The notes below the pieces were generated by a model. The model did no database searches. It had not been told where the DNA came from and worked only from the letters and a program-made list of their open reading frames with translations. Below, in pieces: positions 14,154 through 22,547 of a stretch of 37,434 nt of DNA (positions are counted from its first letter, which is position 1; every line of letters starts with the position of its first letter). The translations under genes were made by a program, and so were the position numbers. Source of the stretch: CAYRVF01 sp964427535 (GTDB lineage: Bacteria > Chloroflexota > Ktedonobacteria > Ktedonobacterales > JADMIN01); NCBI GenBank assembly GCA_964427535.1, contig CAYRVF010000040.1, forward strand, positions 1 through 37,434. The letters run 5' to 3'.

Positions 14154-15701
14154 CTACGGCGAGGTCTGCGGCGCTGGAGCTGGTGCGGGCGCGACGGCGG
14201 GCTGACGGCGGCTGAGGATGACACGCACCTCGTTGCCACGGATGCCCGTCGTACCGACATGCGGCACCTGCTCCAACACGACCCCTGGCGGCAGCCCGGC
14301 GGCGCGGCGTTCCGCCACTACCACCAGACGTAGGCCGAGTCGGCGCACCTCCTCGGCGGCATCGAGCATCGTCATGCCGCGCACGTCGGGAATCTCCACC
14401 AGCAGCTCATTGAGCACGTTCGCGGTCCAGCGCCGGAATTCCAGCCGGTGGCGGCGCTTGCGCTGGTTCACTTCGCTGCGTTCGGTGGCGGCGGTGATAC
14501 AGGCCAGAATGCGGTTCTGCACGTCGAAGGGGTCGGGCACGTGATCCATGCCGATGTTGGGCGCGCGGCCCGCCGTCTCGACGGTGATAGTGCCGTAGTT
14601 GAAGACGTAGCCCCAGAAACTGATGTCGACGTGGACATCCTGAATCTTGCGGTACAGCGCCTCGTTGTAGCTCTCGGCGAGGACGAAGAACAGCCGCTGC
14701 ACGTCTACCACACGATGAGTCGTCAGCACGAGCAGATCGTCGACGTAGTTGAGATACATCAACACAGCCCATAAGAAGGCGAGCAACAGCGAGCCCAACA
14801 CGAAGATGACCGGCAGATAGCCGACTTGTGGATTATTCGAGTTAGCGTACATGAAGCCGATCACGCCGCCGACACACGCGATGAGAAGCGAGGGAATCAG
14901 CTTGGGCAACAGCGCGACAGGGTGGCGCTTGAAGGCGTCGAGCACCTCCTCGCCATTGAGCATCGAGATGGGCACGTGCATGTCGCGCGGTGTCTGCGGG
15001 CGCACGAGACGGCCGAGCGGAGACGTAGGCGCTGGCCTCTCGTCTACCTCGGCGAGCTTCTGCCAGGCGGCTTGCATGGCGGGGTGTCGCATCTCCACAG
15101 GGGCTGGCCCGACGGGGAGATTGAGCACCTGGGCAAGATAAATCTGACGCACCCACTCGCGCGGATTGCGTACACCCGCGAGATCGAAGTCTTCCTCGAC
15201 GCTGGCGGTCTGCACACGCACGCTGCCGATGTCGAGCATATGCGCCACGACGTTAGGACGCCTGACCCGCACGTGTTGAATCTGCCCAAGCGGAGCCTGT
15301 TGGCGGTGCTTGATGAAGATGCCCCAGCTATCGATCAACCGCCACTGTGTGAGGATGTATTCGCGTGAGAGCCAGTAGTTGACGCCCTCGGCGATCCAGC
15401 CGATGAAATGGAGGCTGAAAAGCAGGAAGAGTATCACCAGCACATACGGCGCGGGCGTGGAGAACGTGGCGAGAAACTGCGCGATGAGATATAGCGCGAG
15501 CACCATGATCCCCAACAGCAAGATGTGCCACGAACCCAGAATGACGTACAGCGGGTGCGGGCGAGCGCGGTAGAGGATGTGCTCGCCGGGCTGCTGACCA
15601 TCGAATGGGCGCTGATTCACGTTCGCCGGCGGCGTCACGGCTTGCCCAGCGGCTTGAGCTGCCGCAGGCCGCGGCTGTGCGGGAGGAGGCGTGGGAATCA
15701 T
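14154..15701 (-). CDS. Membrane protein with two bacterial PH domains and a C-terminal PASTA domain
   Basis: A 515-residue protein. It has a Pro/Ala/Gln-rich N terminus (1-35), two helices (about 51-75 and 84-106), a first bacterial PH-like domain (about 113-195, SREYILTQWRLIDSWGIF), two more helices (about 267-285 and 295-317), a second PH-like domain (about 322-405, LTTHRVVDVQRLFF) and one PASTA repeat (about 436-497, IPDVRGMTMLDAAEEVRRLGL). The two helix-pair plus PH units resemble YdbT/YdbS-type proteins. A PASTA repeat is normally outside the cell on PknB kinases or PBPs and binds muropeptides; here its side of the membrane is unclear. The ATG at 15701 has an excellent AAGGAG 6-8 nt upstream. 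It follows the CvpA-like gene with an 84-bp gap. Confidence 0.83.
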   Translation of the reverse strand: MIPTPPPAQPRPAAAQAAGQAVTPPANVNQRPFDGQQPGEHILYRARPHPLYVILGSWHILLLGIMVLALYLIAQFLATFSTPAPYVLVILFLLFSLHFIGWIAEGVNYWLSREYILTQWRLIDSWGIFIKHRQQAPLGQIQHVRVRRPNVVAHMLDIGSVRVQTASVEEDFDLAGVRNPREWVRQIYLAQVLNLPVGPAPVEMRHPAMQAAWQKLAEVDERPAPTSPLGRLVRPQTPRDMHVPISMLNGEEVLDAFKRHPVALLPKLIPSLLIACVGGVIGFMYANSNNPQVGYLPVIFVLGSLLLAFLWAVLMYLNYVDDLLVLTTHRVVDVQRLFFVLAESYNEALYRKIQDVHVDISFWGYVFNYGTITVETAGRAPNIGMDHVPDPFDVQNRILACITAATERSEVNQRKRRHRLEFRRWTANVLNELLVEIPDVRGMTMLDAAEEVRRLGLRLVVVAERRAAGLPPGVVLEQVPHVGTTGIRGNEVRVILSRRQPAVAPAPAPAPQTSP

Positions 15702-15785
15702 GGCGTTCTCTCCTTCAACCGCACACATCCATCTACAGGCATCCGCCCGCGTGCCCCACGAGCGTACGCACCACGCGGGCGCCGA

Positions 15786-16325
15786 CTACCGCCGTCCCTT
15801 GCGTGTCGCGTTCGCATGGATGGCGATGCCGCCGACGACCGCCAGCCCCACGCCAAGCGCTGCCTCCACGCCAGAACGCAGCATATCTGGCGACGGCATG
15901 TGCAATGCAAGCGACGTGCCAGGAGGCAGCCCGCGTCCCACAAAATAGACCAGAACCGCGCCGTCGAGCGCGCCGAGCGCCAGCCCGACGAGCCGGTGCT
16001 GCTGCTGGGTGGGTGGCACACCGTACCGGTTGCCCACGATATAGCTAGCGACGGTCAGCACAGAGAGTGCCAGAAGCGAGAGAGCGTAGACGTTCTGCTG
16101 AGGAGGAACCGATGACAGCGCGGGCGCGCCAGGCAGATGCAGCATCGCCGGCAGCGAGACGAAGATGAAGCGGCCGAGCGCATCCGCGCCGCCCGCGACC
16201 AGCGCCAGCACGCCCCCGAGCACCGCCGCAGTCGTCACGATCTCGCGGCTCCAGCCCCGCATGAAGCCAGCGGCGCCCATCACCCCCGCCGCCAGCAAAT
16301 AGCATTGACCAAGTGAGAGCTCCAC
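15786..16325 (-). CDS. CvpA-like multi-helix membrane protein
   Basis: A 179-residue membrane protein with four to five hydrophobic segments. The N-terminal GAAGFMRGWSREIVTTAAVLGGVLAL fits the CvpA family pattern (a Gly-rich first helix followed by RG and a charged loop). CvpA family members are inner-membrane proteins of unclear molecular role, linked to envelope stress. The GTG at 16325 is chosen because GGAGG lies 8 nt upstream; upstream in-frame GTG and TTG codons would place the ribosome site inside the gene. It is co-directional with the PH-PASTA gene downstream. Confidence 0.6.
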   Translation of the reverse strand: MELSLGQCYLLAAGVMGAAGFMRGWSREIVTTAAVLGGVLALVAGGADALGRFIFVSLPAMLHLPGAPALSSVPPQQNVYALSLLALSVLTVASYIVGNRYGVPPTQQQHRLVGLALGALDGAVLVYFVGRGLPPGTSLALHMPSPDMLRSGVEAALGVGLAVVGGIAIHANATRKGRR

Positions 16326-16352
16326 GCCGCCGACCTCCTCCCGCACCCTCAA

Positions 16353-16377
16353 GCATCCCGCACGTGCGTAAGGATGC
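16353..16377. repeat. Inverted repeat upstream of the CvpA-like gene
   Basis: GCATCC (16353-16358) and GGATGC (16372-16377) enclose the perfect palindrome CGCACGTGCG. No T-run follows on either strand. It lies in the 173-bp gap between the P-loop gene's stop and the CvpA-like start. Confidence 0.35.
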
Positions 16378-16498
16378 TATGCACCTCCGATGCCAATTCG
16401 GCAGGCAGAGGCGGTTTGGTCTTCACCATACCAGAGAACTGGCCCGTTACCGTCCCATGCTGCGTCGTCGTGCTCAATTCTGTGCGGAGCGCATTCTG

Positions 16499-17170
16499 TC
16501 AGAGAATGCTTATGCGGAGAGAGTGCGCTACATCTGTGGTCATCGCTTCGATGCCCTGCGTGCCATCCACCTCGATCACACGCGAGTGGAGACCAGTCGC
16601 CTGCTTGACCACTTCCTCGGTGAAGAGCTGGTCGCGGAGAAGGAGGTTCGACAGGGCGTGCTCTGGCTGGCTCGTCTTGCTCGGGATCTCCCACGTGAAT
16701 CCGCGCCTGTCGAAGGCGGTGCGGCGGAATGCTGGGGTGGGCACCAGCCAGACGGCCTGATATGGCTGCCTCAAGAGTGGAGCGACTAATCGAGGCAGCA
16801 GCCTGAATCCCTCGACAAGGATCGGAGGCCCCGGTAGCAAGGTCAACAGATCATCGACGATCAGGTCGAACCCCTCGCCCGCAAACCAGGGGAAGGTCTT
16901 GACCATCTCGTCTGGCGAGCGATTGACCCATCGCTCGTCCATGTCCATGGCGAGGAAGTCCTGGAGCAACGGGGCGCTGGCGCGTGTCAATTGGCCGGAA
17001 TGCATGGCAATTCTGTCATCACAGCTATAGAGACGCAACCCGTGCTTAGCCGCCAGCTGGCGGGCGACGGTTGATTTGCCGGCTCCACTGCCACCGCCAA
17101 TCCACCGGACATGGCGCAGTTGGGCGGGCAGTTGCTCGCGAGCGTCGGCAGGCGGTGGTTGTCGTCGCAC
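16499..17170 (-). CDS. P-loop NTPase, kinase-like, unknown substrate
   Basis: A 223-residue protein with a Walker A motif GGGSGAGKST (residues 25-34), a YSCDDRIAMHS segment resembling the acceptor-binding part of small-molecule kinases, and a possible Walker B stretch (GPPILVEGF, about 112-120). It resembles adenylate/shikimate-like or AAA-type kinases that phosphorylate small molecules, but no specific family is recognised. The start is a GTG at 17170 without an obvious ribosome site. It begins 12 bp after the stop codon of the AI-2E transporter gene, so the two are probably co-transcribed and it may be translated by coupling. Confidence 0.72.
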   Translation of the reverse strand: MRRQPPPADAREQLPAQLRHVRWIGGGSGAGKSTVARQLAAKHGLRLYSCDDRIAMHSGQLTRASAPLLQDFLAMDMDERWVNRSPDEMVKTFPWFAGEGFDLIVDDLLTLLPGPPILVEGFRLLPRLVAPLLRQPYQAVWLVPTPAFRRTAFDRRGFTWEIPSKTSQPEHALSNLLLRDQLFTEEVVKQATGLHSRVIEVDGTQGIEAMTTDVAHSLRISIL

Positions 17171-17182
17171 GATGATGCCTGG

Positions 17183-18436
17183 CTAGATGCGGCGGGGCGG
17201 GCGCCTGCGGAAGAAGATGCCGCGGGTGCCGTCTAACCCTCGTTTGTGTACGTCACGCTTGTCATTTTCCGCGTCCGAGCCAGGGGGAGCGTCTGTCGCA
17301 CCGATTCGCACTCGCTCCACCTCGGGGAAATCCTCGGGATGGGCGCGCTGGTACTCGGCCCAGAAGGTGACGACGATGGCCGAGACCAGTCCCGCAATCG
17401 GCGCGGCGAAGAGTGCGCCCCACAGTCCGAAGACCTCGGCGCCCGCCACCAGCGCGATGAGCTGAATCGCCGGATGCACTCCCACCGCCGGGCCGACAAT
17501 CCGTGGCCCCACCACATCGCCCTCGATGATGTGAATGATGACGAAGTAGGCCAGCACGAGCAGCCCTTTGATGAGGCCGCCTGAGGCGATCGCGATGAGC
17601 ACACACGCCGCACCAGAGACGAAGACGCCGATGAACGGGATGAACTCCAGCACGAAGGCCAGCACACCCAGCAACACCGCATAGGGGAGGTGGAACAGCA
17701 GCGCCATGCCGAATCCGACGAGCAGGCCGACCAGCACGGCCAGTGTCACCTGGCCGCGAATGTAGCCGCCCAGCACCCGATTGAAGGTCTCCAAGAAGAA
17801 GATAATGCGGCCGCGCTGCGTGCGAGGCGTGTGATGTCGCATCCAGTGCGACACGCGCGGCGCATCGACCAGGAAGTAGAGGCTGAGCACAATGATGACA
17901 ACGATGGCCACCACGAGGTTGAAGACGCCGCTCACCAGCGATGGCACATTGCCAAGCAATCCCCGCGCATTTCCCGCGACACCGTTGAGCACGTCACTAA
18001 CGGTGCTAGTGGGTATGCCCAGCCGCCCGGTGAGGCGGTTGATCGTCGCCACTAATTGGCCCGTCGCGACAAGGGTACTAAGGCGACCTGTCAGCGACGA
18101 GATCTCTGGAGCGACCGAGTTGACGATGAGCATGATGAGGCCAAAGAGCGCGCCCGCGAAGACCAGATAGGTGATGGTGACGGCAGCCCAGCGCGGCAAG
18201 ACGCGTTCGAGCTGGTTGACGGCCGGTGTCAGCGCGTAGGTGATGAGCACCGCGATGGCGAGAATGAGGAGCGTTTGGGCGACGTGCCCGGCGAGCACAA
18301 AGAGCGCAAACAAAACCGCTCCCCAGGCCAGAATCGAGAGAGGCAGATACAGCCAGCGACCCCAGTCCGGCTCGGGTCGGTGGGGGCTTCGCCGGGGGCT
18401 GGATGGCACGCTCATCTCACGCGGCTCGACTGTCAT
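17183..18436 (-). CDS. AI-2E family transporter (PerM/TqsA-like)
   Basis: A 417-residue membrane protein with about eight hydrophobic helices. Family features are the ITYALTPAVNQLERVLPRW segment after helix 2, the large loop around 120-190, FLVDAPRVSHWMRHH, and the conserved end GLWGALFAAPIAG. Family members move small molecules such as AI-2, ions or organic acids; substrate assignment by name alone is unreliable. Termini are charged and probably cytoplasmic, and the C terminus ends in a basic patch (FFRRRPPRRI). The ATG at 18436 has AGGAG 7 nt upstream; longer in-frame starts to 18499 lack a good site. Divergent from gyrA; the P-loop gene follows at once. Confidence 0.88.
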   Translation of the reverse strand: MTVEPREMSVPSSPRRSPHRPEPDWGRWLYLPLSILAWGAVLFALFVLAGHVAQTLLILAIAVLITYALTPAVNQLERVLPRWAAVTITYLVFAGALFGLIMLIVNSVAPEISSLTGRLSTLVATGQLVATINRLTGRLGIPTSTVSDVLNGVAGNARGLLGNVPSLVSGVFNLVVAIVVIIVLSLYFLVDAPRVSHWMRHHTPRTQRGRIIFFLETFNRVLGGYIRGQVTLAVLVGLLVGFGMALLFHLPYAVLLGVLAFVLEFIPFIGVFVSGAACVLIAIASGGLIKGLLVLAYFVIIHIIEGDVVGPRIVGPAVGVHPAIQLIALVAGAEVFGLWGALFAAPIAGLVSAIVVTFWAEYQRAHPEDFPEVERVRIGATDAPPGSDAENDKRDVHKRGLDGTRGIFFRRRPPRRI

Positions 18437-18504
18437 CAGAACTCTCCTCTGTCCCCCCAATATGGCTGTTTTTCCAGGCGAGAAGCGGTTTCCCGCCACA
18501 TTTG

Positions 18505-18513
18505 TGGTACAAT
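18505..18513 (+). promoter_or_regulatory. Extended -10 upstream of gyrA
   Basis: TGGTACAAT, with TACAAT at 18508-18513 and a weak -35. Transcription would start near 18520, giving a leader of about 195 nt before gyrA. Confidence 0.45.
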
Positions 18514-18716
18514 ATAGAGAGTATCGTGAGCATACACTATGCCGCGGCGCGGCACACTCTGATGCGGGGCATCCGGGCGGGGCGGACTTCCCGAGTGATG
18601 AAGAGGAATACAGCGGGCGAGGTATTGTCCGTCTATTCGCCGCCGAAAAAGAACAGTGATTGAAGACGTATGTCCGCGTTTGCCCGGACGTCTATCCGTG
18701 AGAGGACTCTACCTGA

Positions 18717-21194
18717 ATGGAGCTTGGCATTGTAAAGCCGGTAGGCATCGTCGAGCAGATGAGCGGCGCCTACCTGGACTACTCAATGAGTGTCATCGTG
18801 AGCCGGGCACTCCCCGATGTGCGCGATGGCCTGAAGCCGGTCCACCGGCGCGTGCTCTACGCGATGGACCAGATGGGCCTGCAAGCTAACCGGTCGTTCC
18901 GCAAGTCCGCTGGTGTCGTGGGCGAGGTGCTCAAGGAATATCACCCGCACGGCGACGCCTCAGTGTACGACACGCTCGTCCGACTGACGCAGCCGTGGAA
19001 TATGCGCTACCCGCTCGCACTCGGCCAAGGCAACTGGGGCTCACCGGACGATGACCCCGCCGCCGCGATGCGCTACACCGAGACGAAGATGGCGCAGATC
19101 GCCAACGAGATGCTCACCGACATCGACCGCGACACGGTAGACTTCCAAGCCAATTACGACGGCCACAGCGAAGAGCCGACCGTGCTGCCGGCCCGACTGC
19201 CACAGCTCCTCGTCAACGGCTCAGCGGGCATTGCCGTCGGCATGGCGACGAACATTCCGCCGCACAACCTGCGCGAGGTGGCGGACGGCATCACCTACCT
19301 GATTGACCACCCCGATGCCACCATCGAGGACCTCGCACACATCATCCGCGGGCCAGACTTCCCGACGGGCGGCATCATTCAGGGGCGCGAGGGCATCCGT
19401 AACGCCTACAGCACCGGACGCGGCCGCATCGTCGTACGCGCGAAGGCGCATACCGAGGAGAGCGAGCGCGGCAAGGTCTCGATCATCGTGACGGAGCTGC
19501 CGTATCAGGTCAACAAAGCCGATCTCGTCAAGAAGATCGCCGAGCTCGCCCGCGAGAAGAAGATCGATAGCATCACCTACGTGCGCGACGAGTCCGACCG
19601 GCAGGGCACACGCGTCGTGATCGAGCTGCGGCGCGATGCGCGCAACCTGAGCGTGCTCAATCAGCTCTTCAAGTACACGTCGATGCAGAGCACCTTTGGT
19701 GCAAACATGCTGGCGCTGGTCGACCGGCAGCCGCGCGTGCTCACACTCAAGCAGATTCTCTCGCACTACATCGCGCACCGCGAGATCGTCATCACGCGGC
19801 GCACCAAGCACGATCTGGCGAAGGCCGAGGCGCGCAAGCACATCCTCGAAGGCCTCAACATCGCGCTCGACAACCTCGACGCGGTGATTGAGACGATTCG
19901 CCGGTCTCAGAACCGCGAGACGGCCTCCACCAACCTGCAGACACGCTTCAAGCTGAGCGAAGAACAGGCCAAGGCCATCCTCGATATGCAGCTCGGCCGT
20001 CTGGCCGCACTGGAGCGTAAGAAGCTGCAAGAGGAACTGCAGGAGGTCATCAAGACGATTGCCGCCTTGCAGAAGATTCTGTCGAATATCACTGAGGTTC
20101 GCGCGCTCATCAAGCAGGACATGGTGGAGCTGAAGGAGAAGTATGGCGATCCGCGCCGGACGGAGATCTCCGATGCCGAGGCGGGCGAGTTCACCGAAGA
20201 AGACCTGATTCCGAACGATGAGGTCATCGTCACGCTGACGCAGGGCGGCTACATCAAGCGCATCGTGAGCAACGCCTACCGAGCCCAGCGGCGTGGTGGT
20301 CGCGGCTCACGCGGCATGACGACGCACGAGGACGATACCGTGCGCCATATGCTCAACACGCGGGCGCACGACTCGCTGCTGTTCTTCACCAACCGTGGGC
20401 GCGTCTTCCAGCTCAAGGCCTACGCGCTGCCCGACGTGGGGCGCACAGCCAAGGGCGAGCACATCCGCAACCTGATCGGCATCGACCAGGATGAGGCGGT
20501 CACCGCCGTCGTCGCCGTGCCGAAGTTCGTCGCGCGCGACTACATGGTGATGGCCACCAAGCTTGGCGAAGTCAAGAAGACCAGCCTCGACGAGTTCGCC
20601 GTCGTGCGTAGCCTTGGCCTGATCGCGATGGATCTCGAGCCAGGCGACGAGCTCATTGGCGCGCGGCTCGTCGGTGCGAACGATCAGGTGTTGCTCATCA
20701 CCGAGCACGCACAGGCCATCCGTTTCGAGGTGCAGGAGCTCCGCGCGGCCTCACGCACGAGCGGCGGCGTCCGCGGCGTCCGTCTCGACCAGGGCGACCG
20801 GGTGGTCTCGCTGAACGTGGCGGTTCCCGGCTCAGAGTTGCTTGTCGTGACGACGAAAGGCTACGGCAAGCGCACACCCATCTCGGAGTACCCGACGCAT
20901 GGGCGTGGCGGCGGCGGCATCATCACCGCGCGCCTCACCGACCGGACGGGCCATCTCGCCGCGGCGCGCATCCTCACCGAGGATGACCACGACCTGATGA
21001 TCATCTCGGCCGAGGGTACCGTCATCCGCACCGACTGGCATTCGATCGCTCAGAGCGGGCGTCCAACCCAGGGCGTCCGGCTGATGAACATCGGAAATGG
21101 CGATCAGGTCGTCGCCATCACCACCATTTACGGTGAGGACGACGAGAACGGGCTGTCGGCGGTCGAGCTGCCTGAGGGCGAGGACGAGGAGTAG
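18717..21194 (+). CDS. gyrA: DNA gyrase subunit A
   Basis: An 825-residue type IIA topoisomerase subunit that, with GyrB, introduces negative supercoils. The breakage-reunion domain has catalytic Tyr120 in AAMRYTE, and the HPHGDASVYDTLVRL quinolone-determining helix. The C-terminal DNA-wrapping domain carries the GyrA box QRRGGRG (residues 524-530), which separates it from ParC. The protein ends in an acidic tail. Ala81 and Ser82 occupy the positions of E. coli Ser83 and Ala84, a swap also found in mycobacteria. The ATG at 18717 gives the usual short N terminus; GAGAGGA is about 12 nt upstream. gyrB is not adjacent; recF lies 1.4 kb beyond the 3' end. An imperfect terminator follows. Confidence 0.98.
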   Translation: MELGIVKPVGIVEQMSGAYLDYSMSVIVSRALPDVRDGLKPVHRRVLYAMDQMGLQANRSFRKSAGVVGEVLKEYHPHGDASVYDTLVRLTQPWNMRYPLALGQGNWGSPDDDPAAAMRYTETKMAQIANEMLTDIDRDTVDFQANYDGHSEEPTVLPARLPQLLVNGSAGIAVGMATNIPPHNLREVADGITYLIDHPDATIEDLAHIIRGPDFPTGGIIQGREGIRNAYSTGRGRIVVRAKAHTEESERGKVSIIVTELPYQVNKADLVKKIAELAREKKIDSITYVRDESDRQGTRVVIELRRDARNLSVLNQLFKYTSMQSTFGANMLALVDRQPRVLTLKQILSHYIAHREIVITRRTKHDLAKAEARKHILEGLNIALDNLDAVIETIRRSQNRETASTNLQTRFKLSEEQAKAILDMQLGRLAALERKKLQEELQEVIKTIAALQKILSNITEVRALIKQDMVELKEKYGDPRRTEISDAEAGEFTEEDLIPNDEVIVTLTQGGYIKRIVSNAYRAQRRGGRGSRGMTTHEDDTVRHMLNTRAHDSLLFFTNRGRVFQLKAYALPDVGRTAKGEHIRNLIGIDQDEAVTAVVAVPKFVARDYMVMATKLGEVKKTSLDEFAVVRSLGLIAMDLEPGDELIGARLVGANDQVLLITEHAQAIRFEVQELRAASRTSGGVRGVRLDQGDRVVSLNVAVPGSELLVVTTKGYGKRTPISEYPTHGRGGGGIITARLTDRTGHLAAARILTEDDHDLMIISAEGTVIRTDWHSIAQSGRPTQGVRLMNIGNGDQVVAITTIYGEDDENGLSAVELPEGEDEE

Positions 21195-21235
21195 GGCAGA
21201 ACCGCTCCCCCTACTCCTTCCCTGGAGAGGAGGGC

Positions 21236-21282
21236 AGAGGCCTACGGTATGGCGGACATGCGCCGTGTCGTGGGCCTCTTTT
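21236..21282 (+). terminator. Rho-independent terminator of gyrA (imperfect)
   Basis: AGAGGCC (21236-21242) pairs with GGCCTCT (21273-21279), with further partial pairing inside, followed by TTTT and a C. It lies 42 bp after the gyrA stop codon. Confidence 0.55.
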
Positions 21283-21345
21283 CATTGGGGGCAATTGGAG
21301 CGGTCGAGATCGCGTCGGCGAGCATGAACGCATCGCTCGGGAGCG

Positions 21346-21951
21346 TCAGCTACCCGTCGGTGGACGGTGTCGCTGGCTCTGATCGGGTGTGGTGTTGGTG
21401 AGGGAGCGGGCAGCCGCGTCGCTCGCCGCCTCGATGGCCGTCCGCAACTCGGCGATCTCGGCCTCGATCTCGCGCAGCTCGCCATCATGTGGCGATGTCG
21501 AGGGCGACGCACTCTCAGGTATGACCTCGACAGGCGACTCTGGCGACAGCTCGAGACTCCCAGCGACTGGGGCTATGGGTTCGGCATCAGCGGGAGAGCT
21601 AGCGACTGACCTGTGCAGCAGCTCCGCGCGGCGCGACTCCAGCAGGGCAAGCCGCTTGCGCGCGTCGCCAACGCTACGAGTGACGAGCAGGGCGTCAAGC
21701 TCGGATTGCGCCCGCTTGCGCAGAAGCTCCAGATGACGCGCGGTCCGCCGCTGTTGCTCGACGCTCTCCTCCACCTCATCCATCGCGGCAAGGCCGTTGG
21801 CGACGCTCGTGTTGAAGCGGACGGTGAAGTCGGCAATACGAGCGAGCTGCGTACTCAACTGATCAGAAGCCTCCTGCGCCTGACGCTCGCGGGCGGTGAT
21901 GTCGGCGAGCAACAACCGCAGCAGGCCAATTCGACGCTCAAGCTCGTGCAT
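21346..21951 (-). CDS. Coiled-coil protein of unknown function
   Basis: A 201-residue, soluble, mostly helical protein. Residues 1-100 have a strong heptad-like pattern (MHELERRIGLLRLLLADITARERQ, then QQRRTARHLELLRKRAQSELDAL). A Pro/Ser/Glu-rich linker (about 120-150) and a second helical segment (GELREIEAEIAELRTAIEAAS) follow, so it probably oligomerises. No enzyme motif is visible. The ATG at 21951 is well supported by GGAGGGAGG 6 nt upstream; the longer in-frame extension is not. It is divergent from the Dabb gene and follows gyrA tail to tail. Confidence 0.72.
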   Translation of the reverse strand: MHELERRIGLLRLLLADITARERQAQEASDQLSTQLARIADFTVRFNTSVANGLAAMDEVEESVEQQRRTARHLELLRKRAQSELDALLVTRSVGDARKRLALLESRRAELLHRSVASSPADAEPIAPVAGSLELSPESPVEVIPESASPSTSPHDGELREIEAEIAELRTAIEAASDAAARSLTNTTPDQSQRHRPPTGS

Positions 21952-22063
21952 GACGTGCCTCCCTCCGCTGGAATGGGTTCCGACCAGCAACCGCACGATG
22001 GAGAAGCCGCCCCCGCGCTCTCCGCCCGGACACACCTGGCTGGCCAACTCGTGTCGCGACGCG

Positions 22064-22093
22064 TTGCTTCACGGGGTCTTTTTGCTTTATACT
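22064..22093 (+). promoter_or_regulatory. Promoter for the Dabb-domain gene
   Basis: TTGCTT (22064-22069), 18 bp, TATACT (22088-22093). Transcription would start near 22100, about 48 nt before the ATG. Confidence 0.55.
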
Positions 22094-22147
22094 TTAGGTG
22101 ACGCCTCACTGTTCAATCGATTTAAGCGGAAGGTAGCGCACGAACTC

Positions 22148-22453
22148 ATGATTCGGCATGAAATCATTCTGCGGATCAAGCCTCACGTCAACCGTGAGAT
22201 CATAGATCGGACGCTGCAGGAGGTGCGCGAGCACCTTCGCGAGATCCCCGGAGTGGAGCGAGTTCGTTCTGGGGTCAATAATACACCGGCGTACCGGCAT
22301 GCGATGCTTGTAATTGATCTGACAGATGAGCTCGCGCTCCATCGCTTCGGCCGCCATCCCCAGCACGCCCGCGCGCTGCGCCTCATCGGCCGCCTCGCGG
22401 AATCGTCCGCGGTCGGCAGCTATCACCTGGGAGCCGAGGAGCGACAGGGTTAA
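22148..22453 (+). CDS. Dabb (stress-responsive A/B barrel) domain protein
   Basis: A 101-residue single-domain protein with the dimeric ferredoxin-like barrel pattern: MIRHEIILRIKPHVNREIIDRTLQEV, then IPGVERVRSGVNN, then HAMLVIDLTDELALHRFGRHPQHARAL. Such proteins form dimers and are annotated as stress-responsive or as small polyketide/terpene enzymes; the function here is unknown. The ATG at 22148 begins the fold; GGAAGG lies about 14 nt upstream, a loose spacing. It has its own promoter and a strong terminator, so it is a single-gene transcript. Confidence 0.85.
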   Translation: MIRHEIILRIKPHVNREIIDRTLQEVREHLREIPGVERVRSGVNNTPAYRHAMLVIDLTDELALHRFGRHPQHARALRLIGRLAESSAVGSYHLGAEERQG

Positions 22454-22489
22454 CCGTCGCAGGGCTACGCGATATACACAGCATCATAC

Positions 22490-22520
22490 GAGGACATGCG
22501 TTTGCGCGTGTCCTCTTTTT
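22490..22520 (+). terminator. Rho-independent terminator of the Dabb gene
   Basis: An 11-bp stem (22490-22500 and 22505-22515, one G-T pair, TTTG loop) beginning GAGGAC and ending GTCCTC, followed by TTTTT and ATT. It lies 37 bp after the stop codon. The run of T exists on the plus strand only. Confidence 0.9.
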
Positions 22521-22547
22521 ATTCCCTGGGCAGCGTCTCCGGAACAG

